A stretch of DNA of 64,000 nt from Sulfurimonas sp. (GTDB lineage: Bacteria; Campylobacterota; Campylobacteria; Campylobacterales; Sulfurimonadaceae), in the NCBI RefSeq assembly GCF_028713515.1, contig NZ_JAQTOD010000003.1, forward strand, positions 310,001 through 374,000, written 5' to 3'. Below the pieces are notes generated by a model. The model had not been told where the DNA came from, did not search any database, and was given only the letters and a program-made list of their open reading frames with translations. A program made the position numbers and the translations under genes. Position 1 is the stretch's first letter; every line of letters begins with the position of its first letter. This document shows, piece by piece, positions 35,391 through 44,133 of this stretch.

Positions 35391-36335
35391 GCCGTGTTGT
35401 TTGATTAGCTCAAAGCAGTTTATACCGACAATGTCTCTTTCCGGAAATGTTTTTCTAAAAATATCCAGCGCTTCTTCATCTTGCGCTACCCTATAAGTTG
35501 GAACCAAAACAGCTCCATTTACAAACAAGAAGTTTGCATAAGTAGCAGGAAGCCTCTCATTATCAAAGTAACAGGCGTAACTCATAGGAAGTGCAACAAG
35601 TCTAAAACCATACTCTTTGGCATAATCCAAAAGCTCATCTTCCATAAGTTTTAACTCTTTGTAATGCTCATCATTTTTATCTTCACACTTAACATACATG
35701 ATGCTTTTCTCATCTATAAATCTAGCCAAAGTATCAATATGTGAATCCGTATCATCTCCGGCAAGATAACCATGTTCAAGATATAAAATCCGGCCCATAC
35801 CAAACTCATTTTGAAGGATTTTTGTGATTTCATCTTTAGTTAGAGAGGCATTTCTATTTTTGTTAAGCATACATTCGGAAGTTGTGAGAATGGTGTCAAC
35901 CCCGTTACTCTCAACTCCTCCACCTTCTAAAACTAGATCTATTTTGGTTAAGTTTTTACTGTAGTGATTTTTTATCGCCTCGCTCATAGCGTTATCTTTT
36001 GCGGCTTCAAATTTACCGCCCCAGCCAGTAAAAGTAAAGTCAAGAAGTTTTATGTCTGAATCCTCTTCCACGCAGAGCACCGAGCAGTCTCTGGCCCAAG
36101 TGTCATTTGTTTCATACTCCACAAAAAATAGATTTTCACTCTCTTGAAATCTACTTTTTACACTCTCTATATCATCGCAAACCACCAAGCATTTTTGATA
36201 TTTTATAATGGCGTTAATGATGTTTGTAAATGTCTCTTGCGCCTCGTCCAAGTAATCAACCCAGTCACTTTTGGCATGTGGAAACATTATCTGCGTAAAA
36301 CTCTGCTCTTCAAATTCCGCAATGAATCTTTTCAT
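35337..36335 (-). CDS. aguA: Agmatine deiminase / peptidylarginine deiminase family protein
   Basis: 332 residues from the ATG at 36335 (an earlier ATG at 36353 would overlap the alr start). The pentein fold shows FPHAKSDWVDYLDEA at the start, the ETNDTWARDCSVL block, VLEGGGVESNG, DDTDSHIDTLARF, and the catalytic cysteine in GSLHCVTMNF near the C-terminus. Agmatine deiminase converts agmatine to N-carbamoylputrescine, a step to polyamines; the family in Campylobacterota also includes arginine-peptide deiminases, which cannot be excluded. No aguB (carbamoylase) lies beside it. The gene is divergent from alr; their start regions lie 16 bp apart. Confidence 0.85.
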   Translation of the reverse strand: MKRFIAEFEEQSFTQIMFPHAKSDWVDYLDEAQETFTNIINAIIKYQKCLVVCDDIESVKSRFQESENLFFVEYETNDTWARDCSVLCVEEDSDIKLLDFTFTGWGGKFEAAKDNAMSEAIKNHYSKNLTKIDLVLEGGGVESNGVDTILTTSECMLNKNRNASLTKDEITKILQNEFGMGRILYLEHGYLAGDDTDSHIDTLARFIDEKSIMYVKCEDKNDEHYKELKLMEDELLDYAKEYGFRLVALPMSYACYFDNERLPATYANFLFVNGAVLVPTYRVAQDEEALDIFRKTFPERDIVGINCFELIKQHGSLHCVTMNFAIGVSLIK

Positions 36336-36339
36336 TTGG

Positions 36340-36345
36340 TATAAT
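36340..36345 (+). promoter_or_regulatory. -10 box of alr, six bases before the start codon
   Basis: TGGTATAAT (an extended -10) is followed by TCCCTC and the alr ATG. Transcription would begin at or within one base of the A of the ATG, and no Shine-Dalgarno is present, so the alr message looks leaderless. The site also lies in the leader of the divergent aguA gene. Confidence 0.55.
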
Positions 36346-36351
36346 TCCCTC

Positions 36352-37365
36352 ATGGCTTATATAATTTTAAATAAAAATAATTTTTTTAATAATCTCGACA
36401 TTATTGCAAATCGTACCAAAAGCGTAGATAAAATAGCTTTGGTTCTCAAAGATAACGCTTATGGACACGGTCTTTTAGAGATGGCGTCAATGGCAAACGA
36501 GTACGGCATCAAAAAAGCAGTTGTGCAAAAAACAGAAGAAGCACTTTTGATAGAGAAGTTTTTTGAGTATATCTTAGTCTTAAGTGACACTCCGACCGTT
36601 TCAAGCGATAAGATTAGGTATACGATTAACGACATAAACAGCATCAGTAAATTTCCTCTTGGCACAAAAGTTGAGCTAAAAGTAGATAGCGGAATGCACA
36701 GAAATGGAATTTCTCCAAGTGAACTAGAGGCCTCATTTTTAAAGATAAAAGGGCAGGGACTACAGCTGGAGGCGGTTTTTACACACCACAGAAGTGCAGA
36801 TGAGTTAACAACTGAGTGGTTTTGGCAAAAAGAAAATTTTAAAAAAATCAAGCAAGAGTCAACAAAACTAGCAGAGAAGTTAGGATTTACTGCTCTTAGA
36901 TTTCACTCTTCAAACTCGGCAGCACTATTTAGAGATAGCAGTTTTGATGAAGATATGGCAAGAGTCGGGATTGTCGCTTATGGATGTATGACACTTCCAA
37001 AAGCAATATCAGTCGATGGCATAAAACCCGTTTTGTCACTATATGCAAATAAAATCTCATCAAGAAAATTAAAGAGTGGCGAGAGAGTCGGATATGGCGC
37101 AACGCGTGAGATAAAGAGTGATGCAGTTGTGAGTAATTATGATTTTGGATATGGCGATGGATTTTTTAGGTCTTGTTCAAATAACTATAAAACTCCCCAT
37201 GATATTGAGATAGTTGGTAGAGTCTCAATGGATAACAGCTCTTTTTTATGTGACAAAGATGAGATATTAATTTTTGATGACGCCAGAGTTGCAGCTTCAT
37301 ATGCTGGTACTATAAGTTATGAGGTTTTGACATCTTTGAAGGCTGATATAAAAAAGATTGTTTAG
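36352..37365 (+). CDS. alr: Alanine racemase
   Basis: 337 residues from the ATG at 36352 (MAYIILNKNNFFNN), the start giving the family's usual N-terminal length; upstream in-frame codons have no support. The pyridoxal phosphate lysine is in ALVLKDNAYGHGLLE, the second catalytic residue (Tyr) in ERVGYGATREI, and the MARVGIVAYG and FGYGDGFFRSC blocks are also present. It interconverts L- and D-alanine for peptidoglycan. The final 4 bp overlap the stop of the convergent hypothetical gene. The promoter appears to overlap aguA's leader region. Confidence 0.95.
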   Translation: MAYIILNKNNFFNNLDIIANRTKSVDKIALVLKDNAYGHGLLEMASMANEYGIKKAVVQKTEEALLIEKFFEYILVLSDTPTVSSDKIRYTINDINSISKFPLGTKVELKVDSGMHRNGISPSELEASFLKIKGQGLQLEAVFTHHRSADELTTEWFWQKENFKKIKQESTKLAEKLGFTALRFHSSNSAALFRDSSFDEDMARVGIVAYGCMTLPKAISVDGIKPVLSLYANKISSRKLKSGERVGYGATREIKSDAVVSNYDFGYGDGFFRSCSNNYKTPHDIEIVGRVSMDNSSFLCDKDEILIFDDARVAASYAGTISYEVLTSLKADIKKIV

Positions 37366-37751
37366 TTAACCTTTACAATCGCCTCTGCGAAAATAACCCC
37401 ATCAGCGCCCAAAAGTGCTAGCTCTTCTATATCTTCCTCATCTTCTACCATAACTAAGATTTTTGCATCAAAAAGGTAGCTATCTGCGAGATCTTGAGCC
37501 GTTTTTGCAAGCTCTTCCTGGACAACTACATAAGATGCCCCAAGAGCTGAAGCATATAAAATTTCAGTGATATTTTTTACACTTACTGCAATTGACATAC
37601 TGTTTATAACTGCGTGGTTGATTGTCTCAATATTTTTTTCGCTAAATTCTATAAAAAGTATTGACGATGGTGGTGTGCGAAGAATTGAATCTATGCCAGA
37701 GATATGATAAAATTTTTCACTCTCTATAAATCTATGACCAAAAAAAATCAT
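37362..37751 (-). CDS. Conserved Campylobacterota protein of unknown function
   Basis: 129 residues from the ATG at 37751, which overlaps the stop of the PP0621-like gene as ATGA. It begins [17 protein letters not shown], then TPPSSILFIEF and alternating short strands and helices (SIAVSVKNITEILYASALGASYVVV). The pattern looks like part of a TIM-barrel or Rossmann-like fold, but there is no nucleotide or metal motif. I recognise it only as a protein recurring in this phylum. It is the end of a four-gene minus-strand run that includes ribA and rsmG. Confidence 0.65.
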   Translation of the reverse strand: MIFFGHRFIESEKFYHISGIDSILRTPPSSILFIEFSEKNIETINHAVINSMSIAVSVKNITEILYASALGASYVVVQEELAKTAQDLADSYLFDAKILVMVEDEEDIEELALLGADGVIFAEAIVKVN

Positions 37752-37993
37752 TTCGCGTTCTTTAGGCACTCACTGCTGCAATAATATTTGTTTACACTTA
37801 AAATTGCATCGTCAAGTTCGCAGTAAATCCCACAAGTAGCACACTCAACCATATCGCTGCTTTTTGTTTTATCTTTTTTTGCATCGTTATCTCTCTCTTT
37901 GCTTTGTGTATGTGTAATCGGTTTTTTCTTAAACAAGTAAAAGTAAATCGCAACGAACACGCCAATAATTAAAAGATATTTTAGTATCATCAA
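37748..37993 (-). CDS. PP0621-family protein (membrane helix plus zinc-ribbon)
   Basis: 81 residues. One N-terminal helix (about 3-20), a charged linker rich in Lys, Asp and Thr, then [19 protein letters not shown] with a second cysteine pair in YYCSSEC, a four-cysteine zinc ribbon. The layout matches the small PP0621 family, whose function is not established. It overlaps rsmG by 4 bp at the start (ATGA) and is followed by the unknown 129-residue gene with the same type of overlap, so the message is tightly coupled. Confidence 0.78.
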   Translation of the reverse strand: MMILKYLLIIGVFVAIYFYLFKKKPITHTQSKERDNDAKKDKTKSSDMVECATCGIYCELDDAILSVNKYYCSSECLKNAK

Positions 37994-38571
37994 TTCTCTC
38001 CTATAAGCAAATAATGCCTGTTTTTTGTTTTTATAATTTTATGCTTCATATCTTTAGAGACTTCATCATAGACGCGCTCACCTTTGTAAAAAAGAAGTTT
38101 TGAGTTCTCATCTCTAAGATTTTTACTAAGCTCTAGAAGCATCTCAGTGTCCGTTACGGCTCTTGAAGTTATGAGTTCAAAAAATTCACTCTCCATATCC
38201 TGGACCCTCTTTTTGACAACTCGAACATTGCCCAGTTTCAAATCCGCTTTTACAAACTGTAAAAAACTAGATCTTTTTGGCGAAGGCTCAATCAAAACTA
38301 CTTCTGTATCAGGAAGTCCCATTGCTAAAATCAGACCAGGAAAACCAGCTCCGGTGCCAATGTCTAGTAGATTTTTACACTTTGGTAAAAAACTTAGTGG
38401 GAAAATAGCATCATATATAAATTCATCTATTGTTTTTTCATCTTTTGCGCCAGTTAAATTGTGAATTTTGTTCCACTTAAAAAGATGCTCTTTAAACTTT
38501 TGGATATTATAAAAAAAGTCATCAGGAAGTAAAATTCCATCATCATGAAGCGTCTGTTTTAGATTTATCAT
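37990..38571 (-). CDS. rsmG: 16S rRNA (guanine527-N7)-methyltransferase
   Basis: 193 residues, the normal length. SAM-binding motif I reads [16 protein letters not shown] (about 66-81), the [14 protein letters not shown] segment precedes it, and [10 protein letters not shown] matches motif IV. The enzyme (GidB) methylates G527 of 16S rRNA; loss gives low-level streptomycin resistance in other bacteria. It begins in the stop of ribA (1 bp shared) and ends in the start of the PP0621-like gene. The mnmG gene, its usual partner in many bacteria, is 34 kb away here. Confidence 0.94.
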   Translation of the reverse strand: MINLKQTLHDDGILLPDDFFYNIQKFKEHLFKWNKIHNLTGAKDEKTIDEFIYDAIFPLSFLPKCKNLLDIGTGAGFPGLILAMGLPDTEVVLIEPSPKRSSFLQFVKADLKLGNVRVVKKRVQDMESEFFELITSRAVTDTEMLLELSKNLRDENSKLLFYKGERVYDEVSKDMKHKIIKTKNRHYLLIGEN

Positions 38572-39134
38572 TATAAAAGATGCCCCATACTCTCTTTTTT
38601 TACATTCAAATACGCCTCATTATGCGGGTTTGACTTCATAATAATTGGCACTCTATTAACAATCTCAATATCGCCTAAAGAGTCTATTTTTCTTGGGTTA
38701 TTTGTAAGGAGCTTAATCTTCTTGATGTCAAAATGAGCCAAAATAAAAGGGACTATCTCATAAGTTCTCTCATCTGTGTCAAAACCCAATTGATGATTTG
38801 CTTCTATGGTGTTTAAGCCCTTATCTTGAAGGGCATAAGCATTTATCTTGTTCAAAAGACCGATATTTCGCCCCTCTTGTCTAAGATAAATCACCATTCC
38901 ATTTGTTTGTGAAGCAAGCCTTAGAGCATACTCAAGCTGATCGCGGCAATCACATTTTAGGCTTCCTATGGCATCGCCTGTCAGGCACTCTGAATGAACT
39001 CTGACTATTGGAACTTCATCTAGTGGTTCTTTGTATATAACAAGGTGTTCCTTGTGTCCCTCTTTAAAAGCTTTAACTTTAAAATCGCCAAATCTAGATG
39101 GGAGATTGGCGATTTCTGATATCTCTATATTCAA
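38571..39134 (-). CDS. ribA: GTP cyclohydrolase II
   Basis: 187 residues. The zinc cysteines are in [20 protein letters not shown] (C-x10-C-x-C), followed by [11 protein letters not shown] and [15 protein letters not shown], then [12 protein letters not shown]. It opens the imidazole ring of GTP in the first step of riboflavin synthesis. It is the stand-alone form, with no fused RibB domain. Riboflavin synthase (0.8-1.4 kb) and lumazine synthase (55.7 kb) are elsewhere in the window. It is the first gene of the run ribA-rsmG-PP0621-unknown, and is divergent from hemB with a 69 bp gap holding both promoters. Confidence 0.95.
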   Translation of the reverse strand: MNIEISEIANLPSRFGDFKVKAFKEGHKEHLVIYKEPLDEVPIVRVHSECLTGDAIGSLKCDCRDQLEYALRLASQTNGMVIYLRQEGRNIGLLNKINAYALQDKGLNTIEANHQLGFDTDERTYEIVPFILAHFDIKKIKLLTNNPRKIDSLGDIEIVNRVPIIMKSNPHNEAYLNVKKESMGHLL

Positions 39135-39203
39135 TAAACTTGTCCTTAACTTTAAAAAGGTAAAATATTTTTTTAAAAATTATAGCCAAAAAAAGGTTTA
39201 ACT

Positions 39204-40175
39204 ATGTTTCAAAGATTTCGCAGAACTCGCCTAAATGGTCATCTTCGCTCACTTGTTCGTGAAACTAATGTCAGTGTAAATGATTTTATCTATCCACTTT
39301 TTATCCGCTCAGGCAAAGGAGTAAAAATAGAGATTGCTTCAATGCCTGGAGTATTTCAGATGAGTATAGATGAGGTTTTAAAAGAGTGCGAAGAGCTAAA
39401 GAGACTTGGACTTTACGCAATTATCCTTTTTGGAATTCCTGATGTAAAAGACTCTGTCGGTTCTGATTCTCTTTGTAGTAACGGGATTATTGCTTCATCA
39501 ATTCGTGCTATAAAAAAAGCACATCCAGAGATGTTTGTGGTGACTGACCTATGTTTTTGTGAATACACAGATCACGGACATTGCGGGATTATTGATGAGA
39601 AATTACAAACAGTAAATAACGATGCAACGCTTCAGATATCTGCTAAGCAAGCCATTATCCACGCAGAAGCAGGAGTTGACATGATAGCACCTTCTGGAAT
39701 GATGGACGGAATTATTCAAACTCTAAGAGAAGCACTTGATGGCGCAGGATATGAAAACTTGCCTATTATGAGTTACTCAACAAAGTTTGCATCTGGATAC
39801 TATGGACCGTTTCGTGATGTAGCGGAATCAGCTCCTAGTTTTGGAGACCGTGCAAGCTACCAAATGGATCCAGCAAACAGAAGAGAAGCGATAAGCGAGA
39901 GCCTCTCGGACGAGCTTCAAGGTGCAGATATCTTAATGGTAAAACCTGCTTTAGCGTACTTAGATATAGTTCGTGAGATAAAGGATAGAACCACTCGTCC
40001 AATGGCGGTCTACAATGTTAGTGGAGAGTACGCGATGCTAAAATTTGCTGGACTAAATGGCTTAATTGATTATGATAGAGTTGTAATGGAGACTATGGTT
40101 AGCTTTAAGCGCGCAGGTGCTGACATCATCATCTCATATCACGCTAAAGAGGTTGCGAAGCTGTTGCAAAAGTAG
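39204..40175 (+). CDS. hemB: Delta-aminolevulinic acid dehydratase (porphobilinogen synthase)
   Basis: 323 residues of TIM-barrel. The zinc-binding cysteines are in [15 protein letters not shown]; the Schiff-base lysines are in [15 protein letters not shown] and [10 protein letters not shown]. It condenses two aminolevulinic acids to porphobilinogen for heme, consistent with the many cytochromes here; hemJ of the same pathway is at 44.5 kb. AAAGG lies about nine bases before the ATG. Divergent from ribA and followed by argF after about 90 bp. Confidence 0.97.
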   Translation: MFQRFRRTRLNGHLRSLVRETNVSVNDFIYPLFIRSGKGVKIEIASMPGVFQMSIDEVLKECEELKRLGLYAIILFGIPDVKDSVGSDSLCSNGIIASSIRAIKKAHPEMFVVTDLCFCEYTDHGHCGIIDEKLQTVNNDATLQISAKQAIIHAEAGVDMIAPSGMMDGIIQTLREALDGAGYENLPIMSYSTKFASGYYGPFRDVAESAPSFGDRASYQMDPANRREAISESLSDELQGADILMVKPALAYLDIVREIKDRTTRPMAVYNVSGEYAMLKFAGLNGLIDYDRVVMETMVSFKRAGADIIISYHAKEVAKLLQK

Positions 40176-40264
40176 TATTAAAGTAAATTATTATAAACTT
40201 TTGATACTAAGCTCAGCTAAAATAGCTAAATTCGGTATATTTATTTAAAAATTTGGGAAAATTA

Positions 40265-41185
40265 ATGAGACACTTTTTAACGCTAAAAGATTTTACAAAA
40301 TATGAAATTTTAGAGATTATTGATATAGGTTTAGAGATAAAAAAGAACCTGAAATTAGGCATTTATAAGCATGAACTAAAAAACCAGACTCTAGCTATGA
40401 TATTTGAGAAGAGTTCAACAAGAACAAGGGTTAGTTTTGAGGCTGGAATGTTTCAGTTAGGTGGGCACGCGCTGTTTTTATCAAATCGTGATATTCATTT
40501 AGGTCGTGGTGAGCCAGTAAAAGACACGGCACGCGTTATTTCAAGCATGTGTAATATGGTTATGATAAGAACTTTTGAGCACTCAAAACTTGAAGAGTTT
40601 GCCTCTTTTTCAAAAGTACCTGTCATAAATGGTTTAACGGATACTTACCATCCAGTTCAACTTTTGGCTGATTATATGACCCTGGTTGAGCACGGTATGG
40701 AGAAAAATATTGTCGCTGCTTATGTTGGCGATGGAAACAACATGACACACTCATGGATGATGCTCGCTGCCAAACTTGGTTTTGAGCTAAGGGTTGCCAC
40801 TCCAAAAGGGTATGAAGTAAGTAGTGCTGTTTTGGATGAAGTGCAAGAGATTGCCAAAGAGAGCGGAGCGATTATCAAGATGATGAATGATCCAAAAGAG
40901 GCAGTTAGAGGCGCTACTGTCGTAACTACTGACACATGGACTTCAATGGGACAAGAGGATGAAAAAGAGGAGCGTATTAAAATTTTTAAAGGATTTATGG
41001 TTAATGATGAGATGATGTCTTTAGCTGATTCAAATGCTAAATTCTTACACTGTCTTCCAGCCTATCGAGGTTTGGAGGTAAGTGAAGAAGTTTTTGAAAA
41101 ACACTCTGAAATTATTTTTAATGAGGCAGAAAACAGGCTTCATGCCCAAAAAGGGCTGATGGTTTGGCTGGATAGACAGAGATAG
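40265..41185 (+). CDS. argF: Ornithine carbamoyltransferase
   Basis: 306 residues from the ATG at 40265, preceded by GGGAA at a good distance; an earlier in-frame TTG at 40253 is less likely. The carbamoyl phosphate loop is [12 protein letters not shown], the second substrate-binding block [15 protein letters not shown], and the ornithine block HCLPAYRG, with DTWTSMGQE before it. It makes citrulline from ornithine and carbamoyl phosphate in arginine synthesis. It is monocistronic by spacing: 89 bp after hemB and convergent with the hemerythrin gene, 4 bp away. Confidence 0.96.
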   Translation: MRHFLTLKDFTKYEILEIIDIGLEIKKNLKLGIYKHELKNQTLAMIFEKSSTRTRVSFEAGMFQLGGHALFLSNRDIHLGRGEPVKDTARVISSMCNMVMIRTFEHSKLEEFASFSKVPVINGLTDTYHPVQLLADYMTLVEHGMEKNIVAAYVGDGNNMTHSWMMLAAKLGFELRVATPKGYEVSSAVLDEVQEIAKESGAIIKMMNDPKEAVRGATVVTTDTWTSMGQEDEKEERIKIFKGFMVNDEMMSLADSNAKFLHCLPAYRGLEVSEEVFEKHSEIIFNEAENRLHAQKGLMVWLDRQR

Positions 41186-41189
41186 TCTG

Positions 41190-41627
41190 TTAATAGACTA
41201 CGCTTCTCATTCTTGATATGAGATGCTCGGCATCATCTTCAAGGTGTCGCTGTGCCAAAGTGTAGAGCATCTGTTCCTCTTTCATATTATGCTGTTGCAT
41301 AAGTATCATCAGCGTTTCCGAAACCGAAAAAAACTTCTCTTTGTCCTTTTGTTCAAGAGCTTTTCTCATTTTAGATAAAAGCTCACGCATCTGCTCATGC
41401 TCCATCTCCATAAGTTTCGCAGGATTATTCTCTATAGCGCTTACTTGAGCCAACGCCTGAAACAACACTATCTCTTCCATACTGAAATGATTGCTCAAAT
41501 CATCGTAAAACTTCTCAAATTTTAAAAGTGCGTTGTCACTGTTGCTGGCAACGGCATCCTCCATCTCGGCAAATGTTTCGTCACACTCTCTGTGGTCGTT
41601 TGTCAAGAACTCTTTTATATTTGACAT
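41190..41627 (-). CDS. Hemerythrin-like HHE-domain protein
   Basis: 145 residues, four-helix bundle. Histidines and carboxylates that bind the diiron centre are in NDHRECDETFAEME (H12), NHFSMEEIVLF, MEHEQMRELL and QQHNMKEEQML. The pattern H, H-x3-E, H-x3-E/Q, H-x4-E is that of HHE domains which bind O2 or NO or sense iron. Campylobacterota have many such proteins, usually linked to microaerobic life or chemotaxis. There is no fused output domain. It ends 4 bp from the argF stop. Confidence 0.85.
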   Translation of the reverse strand: MSNIKEFLTNDHRECDETFAEMEDAVASNSDNALLKFEKFYDDLSNHFSMEEIVLFQALAQVSAIENNPAKLMEMEHEQMRELLSKMRKALEQKDKEKFFSVSETLMILMQQHNMKEEQMLYTLAQRHLEDDAEHLISRMRSVVY

Positions 41628-41698
41628 GTAAGCTATCCTGATAAGTTTTAGCGAATGATAGCTTTTTTAGGTTTTTTGGCGATTGATGGGAGTCAACA

Positions 41699-41986
41699 TT
41701 AACTTTCTTTAGGCTTGTTTTGGTTAAAAATATTTAAGATTTCAATAGTGTTATTTTCTAAATTGACTTCATAGTTTATTGTATGTTTCTCGTATGTTAA
41801 ATCTCTTATATCTTTATCGTTAAAATAAATAGATTGTCTATATTTGTATGGGAAGTTCGGAATATTTTTTATGAGCGTATCAAGTTCTTTTTGAAATTTT
41901 CTACTAGCACTAACCTTATCAGTGGCAATATGCCCTAAAGTAATTAAGAGATTTATTTGAAATTTTCTTGAACGAGTTATCTTCAT
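41699..41986 (-). CDS. RelE/ParE-family toxin
   Basis: 95 residues starting with MKITRSRKFQINLLITLGHIA, with the ParE-like block FPYKYRQSIYFNDKDIRDLTYEKH split by charged residues and a final I-x-I-L-x-I-F strand (IEILNIFNQNK). Length and secondary structure pattern (two helices then a beta sheet) fit the RelE/ParE fold. It follows the antitoxin gene by 2 bp, the standard antitoxin-first order. Target (ribosome or gyrase) cannot be told from sequence. Confidence 0.8.
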   Translation of the reverse strand: MKITRSRKFQINLLITLGHIATDKVSASRKFQKELDTLIKNIPNFPYKYRQSIYFNDKDIRDLTYEKHTINYEVNLENNTIEILNIFNQNKPKES

Positions 41987-41988
41987 AT

Positions 41989-42234
41989 TTATTTTTCAAG
42001 TTCTGAAAAAAATTGTTGTATCTCTTTTTCATACTGTTCTTCTGATAACATCTCCATTTTTCCACTTTTAACATCAGCTCTTATTTGATGAAGTTCTTGT
42101 TGTCTCTCATAAAAGTAAGGGTCAAGTTCAAGGTTTTTATCTTTTGAAATAGTTATATTTGAATGACTGTTTTTTACAAAATTCATAAACTGTTGCATAT
42201 AATCATCTTGTATATGAACTGATAAAGTTTGCAT
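41989..42234 (-). CDS. Antitoxin of the ParE-type pair
   Basis: 81 residues from the ATG at 42234 (MQTLSVHIQDDYMQQF), chosen over a start at 42243 because AGGTG lies eight bases before it. The N-terminal Q-T-L-S-V-x-I strand followed by two helices is typical of ribbon-helix-helix antitoxins for ParE, and the charged C-terminal region (SEEQYEKEIQQFFSELEK) would wrap the toxin. It lies 2 bp before the toxin gene. The promoter must be between 42235 and 42324, where the BrnA-like gene ends. Confidence 0.75.
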   Translation of the reverse strand: MQTLSVHIQDDYMQQFMNFVKNSHSNITISKDKNLELDPYFYERQQELHQIRADVKSGKMEMLSEEQYEKEIQQFFSELEK

Positions 42235-42324
42235 AATCCACACCTTTGTGTTTATTTTGTAGCTTCAATTATATCAAAACCTAAGTGATATTCACTGAAG
42301 TTTTTGATTGGCTCCACTGATTTG

Positions 42325-42570
42325 TTATACAGCTTCTTTGTGATGTTGAATTTGCATAATTTTGTCAGCTAACCAAGTTTTAATGATAGCTTGACGACTT
42401 ACTCCAATGTGTTGTGCTTCTTCATCAAGTTTTTTAACCATCCATGTAGGAAAGTCAATATTAATTCTTTTTGGTTCTAAGTTCGGTCTCTTAATCGTTG
42501 ATAAATCAAGATATTCAATTATATCTTCTTCATTGTCATCAAAAATTTTATCGAATTCTTCAGCTTTCAT
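42325..42570 (-). CDS. BrnA-like antitoxin
   Basis: 81 residues from the ATG at 42570 (MKAEEFDKIFDDNEEDI), with GGAG eleven bases before it; the start gives the usual BrnA length. After an acidic N-terminus, the C-terminal half PKRINIDFPTWMVKKLDEEA is a ribbon-helix-helix DNA-binding domain with the strand R-I-N-I-D-F, then a segment GVSRQAIIKTWLADKI. It overlaps the toxin stop by 11 bp. In BrnTA modules the toxin gene comes first and the antitoxin autoregulates the operon. Confidence 0.82.
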   Translation of the reverse strand: MKAEEFDKIFDDNEEDIIEYLDLSTIKRPNLEPKRINIDFPTWMVKKLDEEAQHIGVSRQAIIKTWLADKIMQIQHHKEAV

Positions 42571-42820
42571 AGATTTCAATCTCCTTTTTTCTTGCTCTTC
42601 GTGCAGAGATAATTCTAATTTTATCTTCACGAATTGTTGAAACAACAGTATAAAACTTTGAGTTGATTTTGCCAATATTAATGAATCTTTCTTCATCTTC
42701 ATAAGATGTTGAAATTTCAATCATTCTGTCATCATTCCAAAGAAGCTTTGCATCTTCAAAGTCAATTCCATGCTTTTGCTTATTTGATAAGCTTTTATTA
42801 CTATCATATTCATATTTCAT
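42560..42820 (-). CDS. BrnT-like toxin
   Basis: 86 residues beginning MKYEYDSNKSLSNKQKHGIDFEDA, the BrnT signature (short strand, N-K-x-K-H-G-I-D/S-F), followed by EERFINIGKINSKFYTVVSTIRE and ending IRIISARRARKKEIEIYE with the conserved arginines. BrnT toxins are ribonucleases of RelE-like fold. It is the first gene of the BrnT-BrnA pair and is preceded by a short AT-rich promoter region. Adjacent to a second TA pair downstream in the same orientation. Confidence 0.87.
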   Translation of the reverse strand: MKYEYDSNKSLSNKQKHGIDFEDAKLLWNDDRMIEISTSYEDEERFINIGKINSKFYTVVSTIREDKIRIISARRARKKEIEIYES

Positions 42821-42867
42821 ATAATAAGTATATCATTTTTATATTAAATTGTAAAATTTTGAGAAAA

Positions 42868-42940
42868 GTTACTGTGAATGTATAACGGTCGCGTAGCGAG
42901 CGGACAACTATTTATCCATACACATTATATACATAGTAAC
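42868..42940. repeat. Imperfect inverted repeat with a GC-rich core
   Basis: The outer arms GTTACT (42868-42873) and AGTAAC (42935-42940) and the inner arms ATGTATA (42878-42884) and TATACAT (42928-42934) are complementary, interrupted by a four-base bulge. Inside them lies CGGTCGCGTAGCGAGCGGAC, GC-rich in an otherwise AT-rich region, with a TCGC-GTA-GCGA hairpin. It lies about 50 bp upstream of the BrnT gene. It could be a folded RNA, a recombination site, or the terminus of a lost element; I do not recognise it. Confidence 0.5.
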
Positions 42941-43040
42941 TTAAAAAAATAAAAATAACTTACATGTTAAATGTGTGTTAATTATTAAAATTTAGTAAAA
43001 AATAGACTTTTGGAGTTATAGAAAATCAATAATATTGGGG

Positions 43041-43060
43041 AGCAAGGGCTTGTCCTTGCT
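43041..43060 (-). terminator. Hairpin downstream of trpS
   Basis: AGCAAGG and CCTTGCT form a seven-pair stem around GCTTGT. It lies 15 bp past the trpS stop on the minus strand. The downstream bases (CCCCAATATT) are not strongly U-rich, so it is a weak candidate terminator. Confidence 0.45.
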
Positions 43061-43074
43061 GATTATAGAAGAGG

Positions 43075-44040
43075 TTAGTAACTTATCCCAGTAACGCTTC
43101 TGATTTTCTCAATAGTCGTAAGTGCAACTTCCCTAGCCTTAGAAGCTCCCGCTTTTAAGATCTCTTTAACTTCGTCTTGATGAGCTTCAAAATATTCTCG
43201 TTTTTCCCTGAAATCTCTAAAATATTCCCACATAACTTCTCCAAGATAAATTTTAAAATGCCCGTGACCTTCGCCACCTCTTTTGTACCTCTCTTGAAGT
43301 GCTATCAGGTTGTCGCCTTCTAAAAAGAGTTTTGCCATATTGTAGACATTGCAGGTTTCATACTCTTTTGGCTCTTCCATCGCTACATTTTCGGTTACAA
43401 TTTTTTTAATAGTCTTCATCTGGGCTTTTTCTTCGCCAAAAATATTTACAATATTTCCGTAGCTTTTAGACATTTTTTGTCCATCTATTCCAGGGACGGT
43501 TGCAACTTCCTCTTGAACTCTAAATTCTGGAATTGTCAGTATATCCCCATATTTGTTGTTGAATTTTATTGCTATATCCCTTGCAATTTCTACATGCTGA
43601 ATCTGATCTTTTCCAACAGGAACTACCTCTGAATTAAAAAGTAAAATATCTGCAGCCATCAAAACAGGATAGGAGAAAAGTGAGTGATTTGTTGCAAATC
43701 CTTTAGCTGTTTTGTCTTTATAGCTGTGTGCTCGCTCGAGTAGCCCCATTGGAGTGAATGATGAGAGTATCCAATAAAGTTCAAGTACCTCTTTGACATC
43801 AGACTGAACCCAAAAAACTGATTTTTTTGGGTCAATGCCGAGTGCCAAAAAGTCAGTAGCACACTGCATTGTTAATTTTGAGAGTCTCTCTCCTTCGCTC
43901 ACGCTAGTCATGGCATGATAGTTTGCAATGAAAGCAAATGTTTGACTATTCTCCTGAGCTTCGACCATCTGTTTGATTGAACCAAAATAGTTTCCAATAT
44001 GTAAATCACCAGATGGCTGGATACCAGTTAAAACTCTCAT
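43075..44040 (-). CDS. trpS: Tryptophanyl-tRNA synthetase
   Basis: 321 residues from the ATG at 44040; an upstream in-frame ATG at 44055 only adds MRVLR and repeats the start. The class I motifs are LHIGNYFGS (HIGH-type, about 15-23) and QKMSKSYG (KMSKS). Conserved pieces MAADILLFNSEVVPVGKDQ, LFSYPVLMA and EEVATVPGIDGQ fit bacterial TrpRS. It charges tRNA-Trp in the cytoplasm. AGGGTT about 10 bases upstream is a fair ribosome site. It is monocistronic and divergent from the HPF gene. Confidence 0.96.
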   Translation of the reverse strand: MRVLTGIQPSGDLHIGNYFGSIKQMVEAQENSQTFAFIANYHAMTSVSEGERLSKLTMQCATDFLALGIDPKKSVFWVQSDVKEVLELYWILSSFTPMGLLERAHSYKDKTAKGFATNHSLFSYPVLMAADILLFNSEVVPVGKDQIQHVEIARDIAIKFNNKYGDILTIPEFRVQEEVATVPGIDGQKMSKSYGNIVNIFGEEKAQMKTIKKIVTENVAMEEPKEYETCNVYNMAKLFLEGDNLIALQERYKRGGEGHGHFKIYLGEVMWEYFRDFREKREYFEAHQDEVKEILKAGASKAREVALTTIEKIRSVTGISY

Positions 44041-44133
44041 TCTTAAAACCCTCATATAATTGTTTGAGAAATTATACTTTTTTTAACTTTATTTTGTTAT
44101 CATTAAATAAACATAGGTTCAAAAGGATTTAAG

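Noticed and set aside
42571-42720. Longer start for the BrnA-like antitoxin at 42720
   Set aside because: The extra 50 residues lie inside the BrnT frame and are its out-of-frame shadow; the start at 42570 with GGAG and an 11-bp overlap is the standard BrnTA arrangement.
42884-42905. Integron attC site
   Set aside because: The core is palindromic, but I could not place both conserved ends (RYYYAAC and GTTRRRY) at proper spacing and no integrase is present. Kept only as an unexplained repeat.
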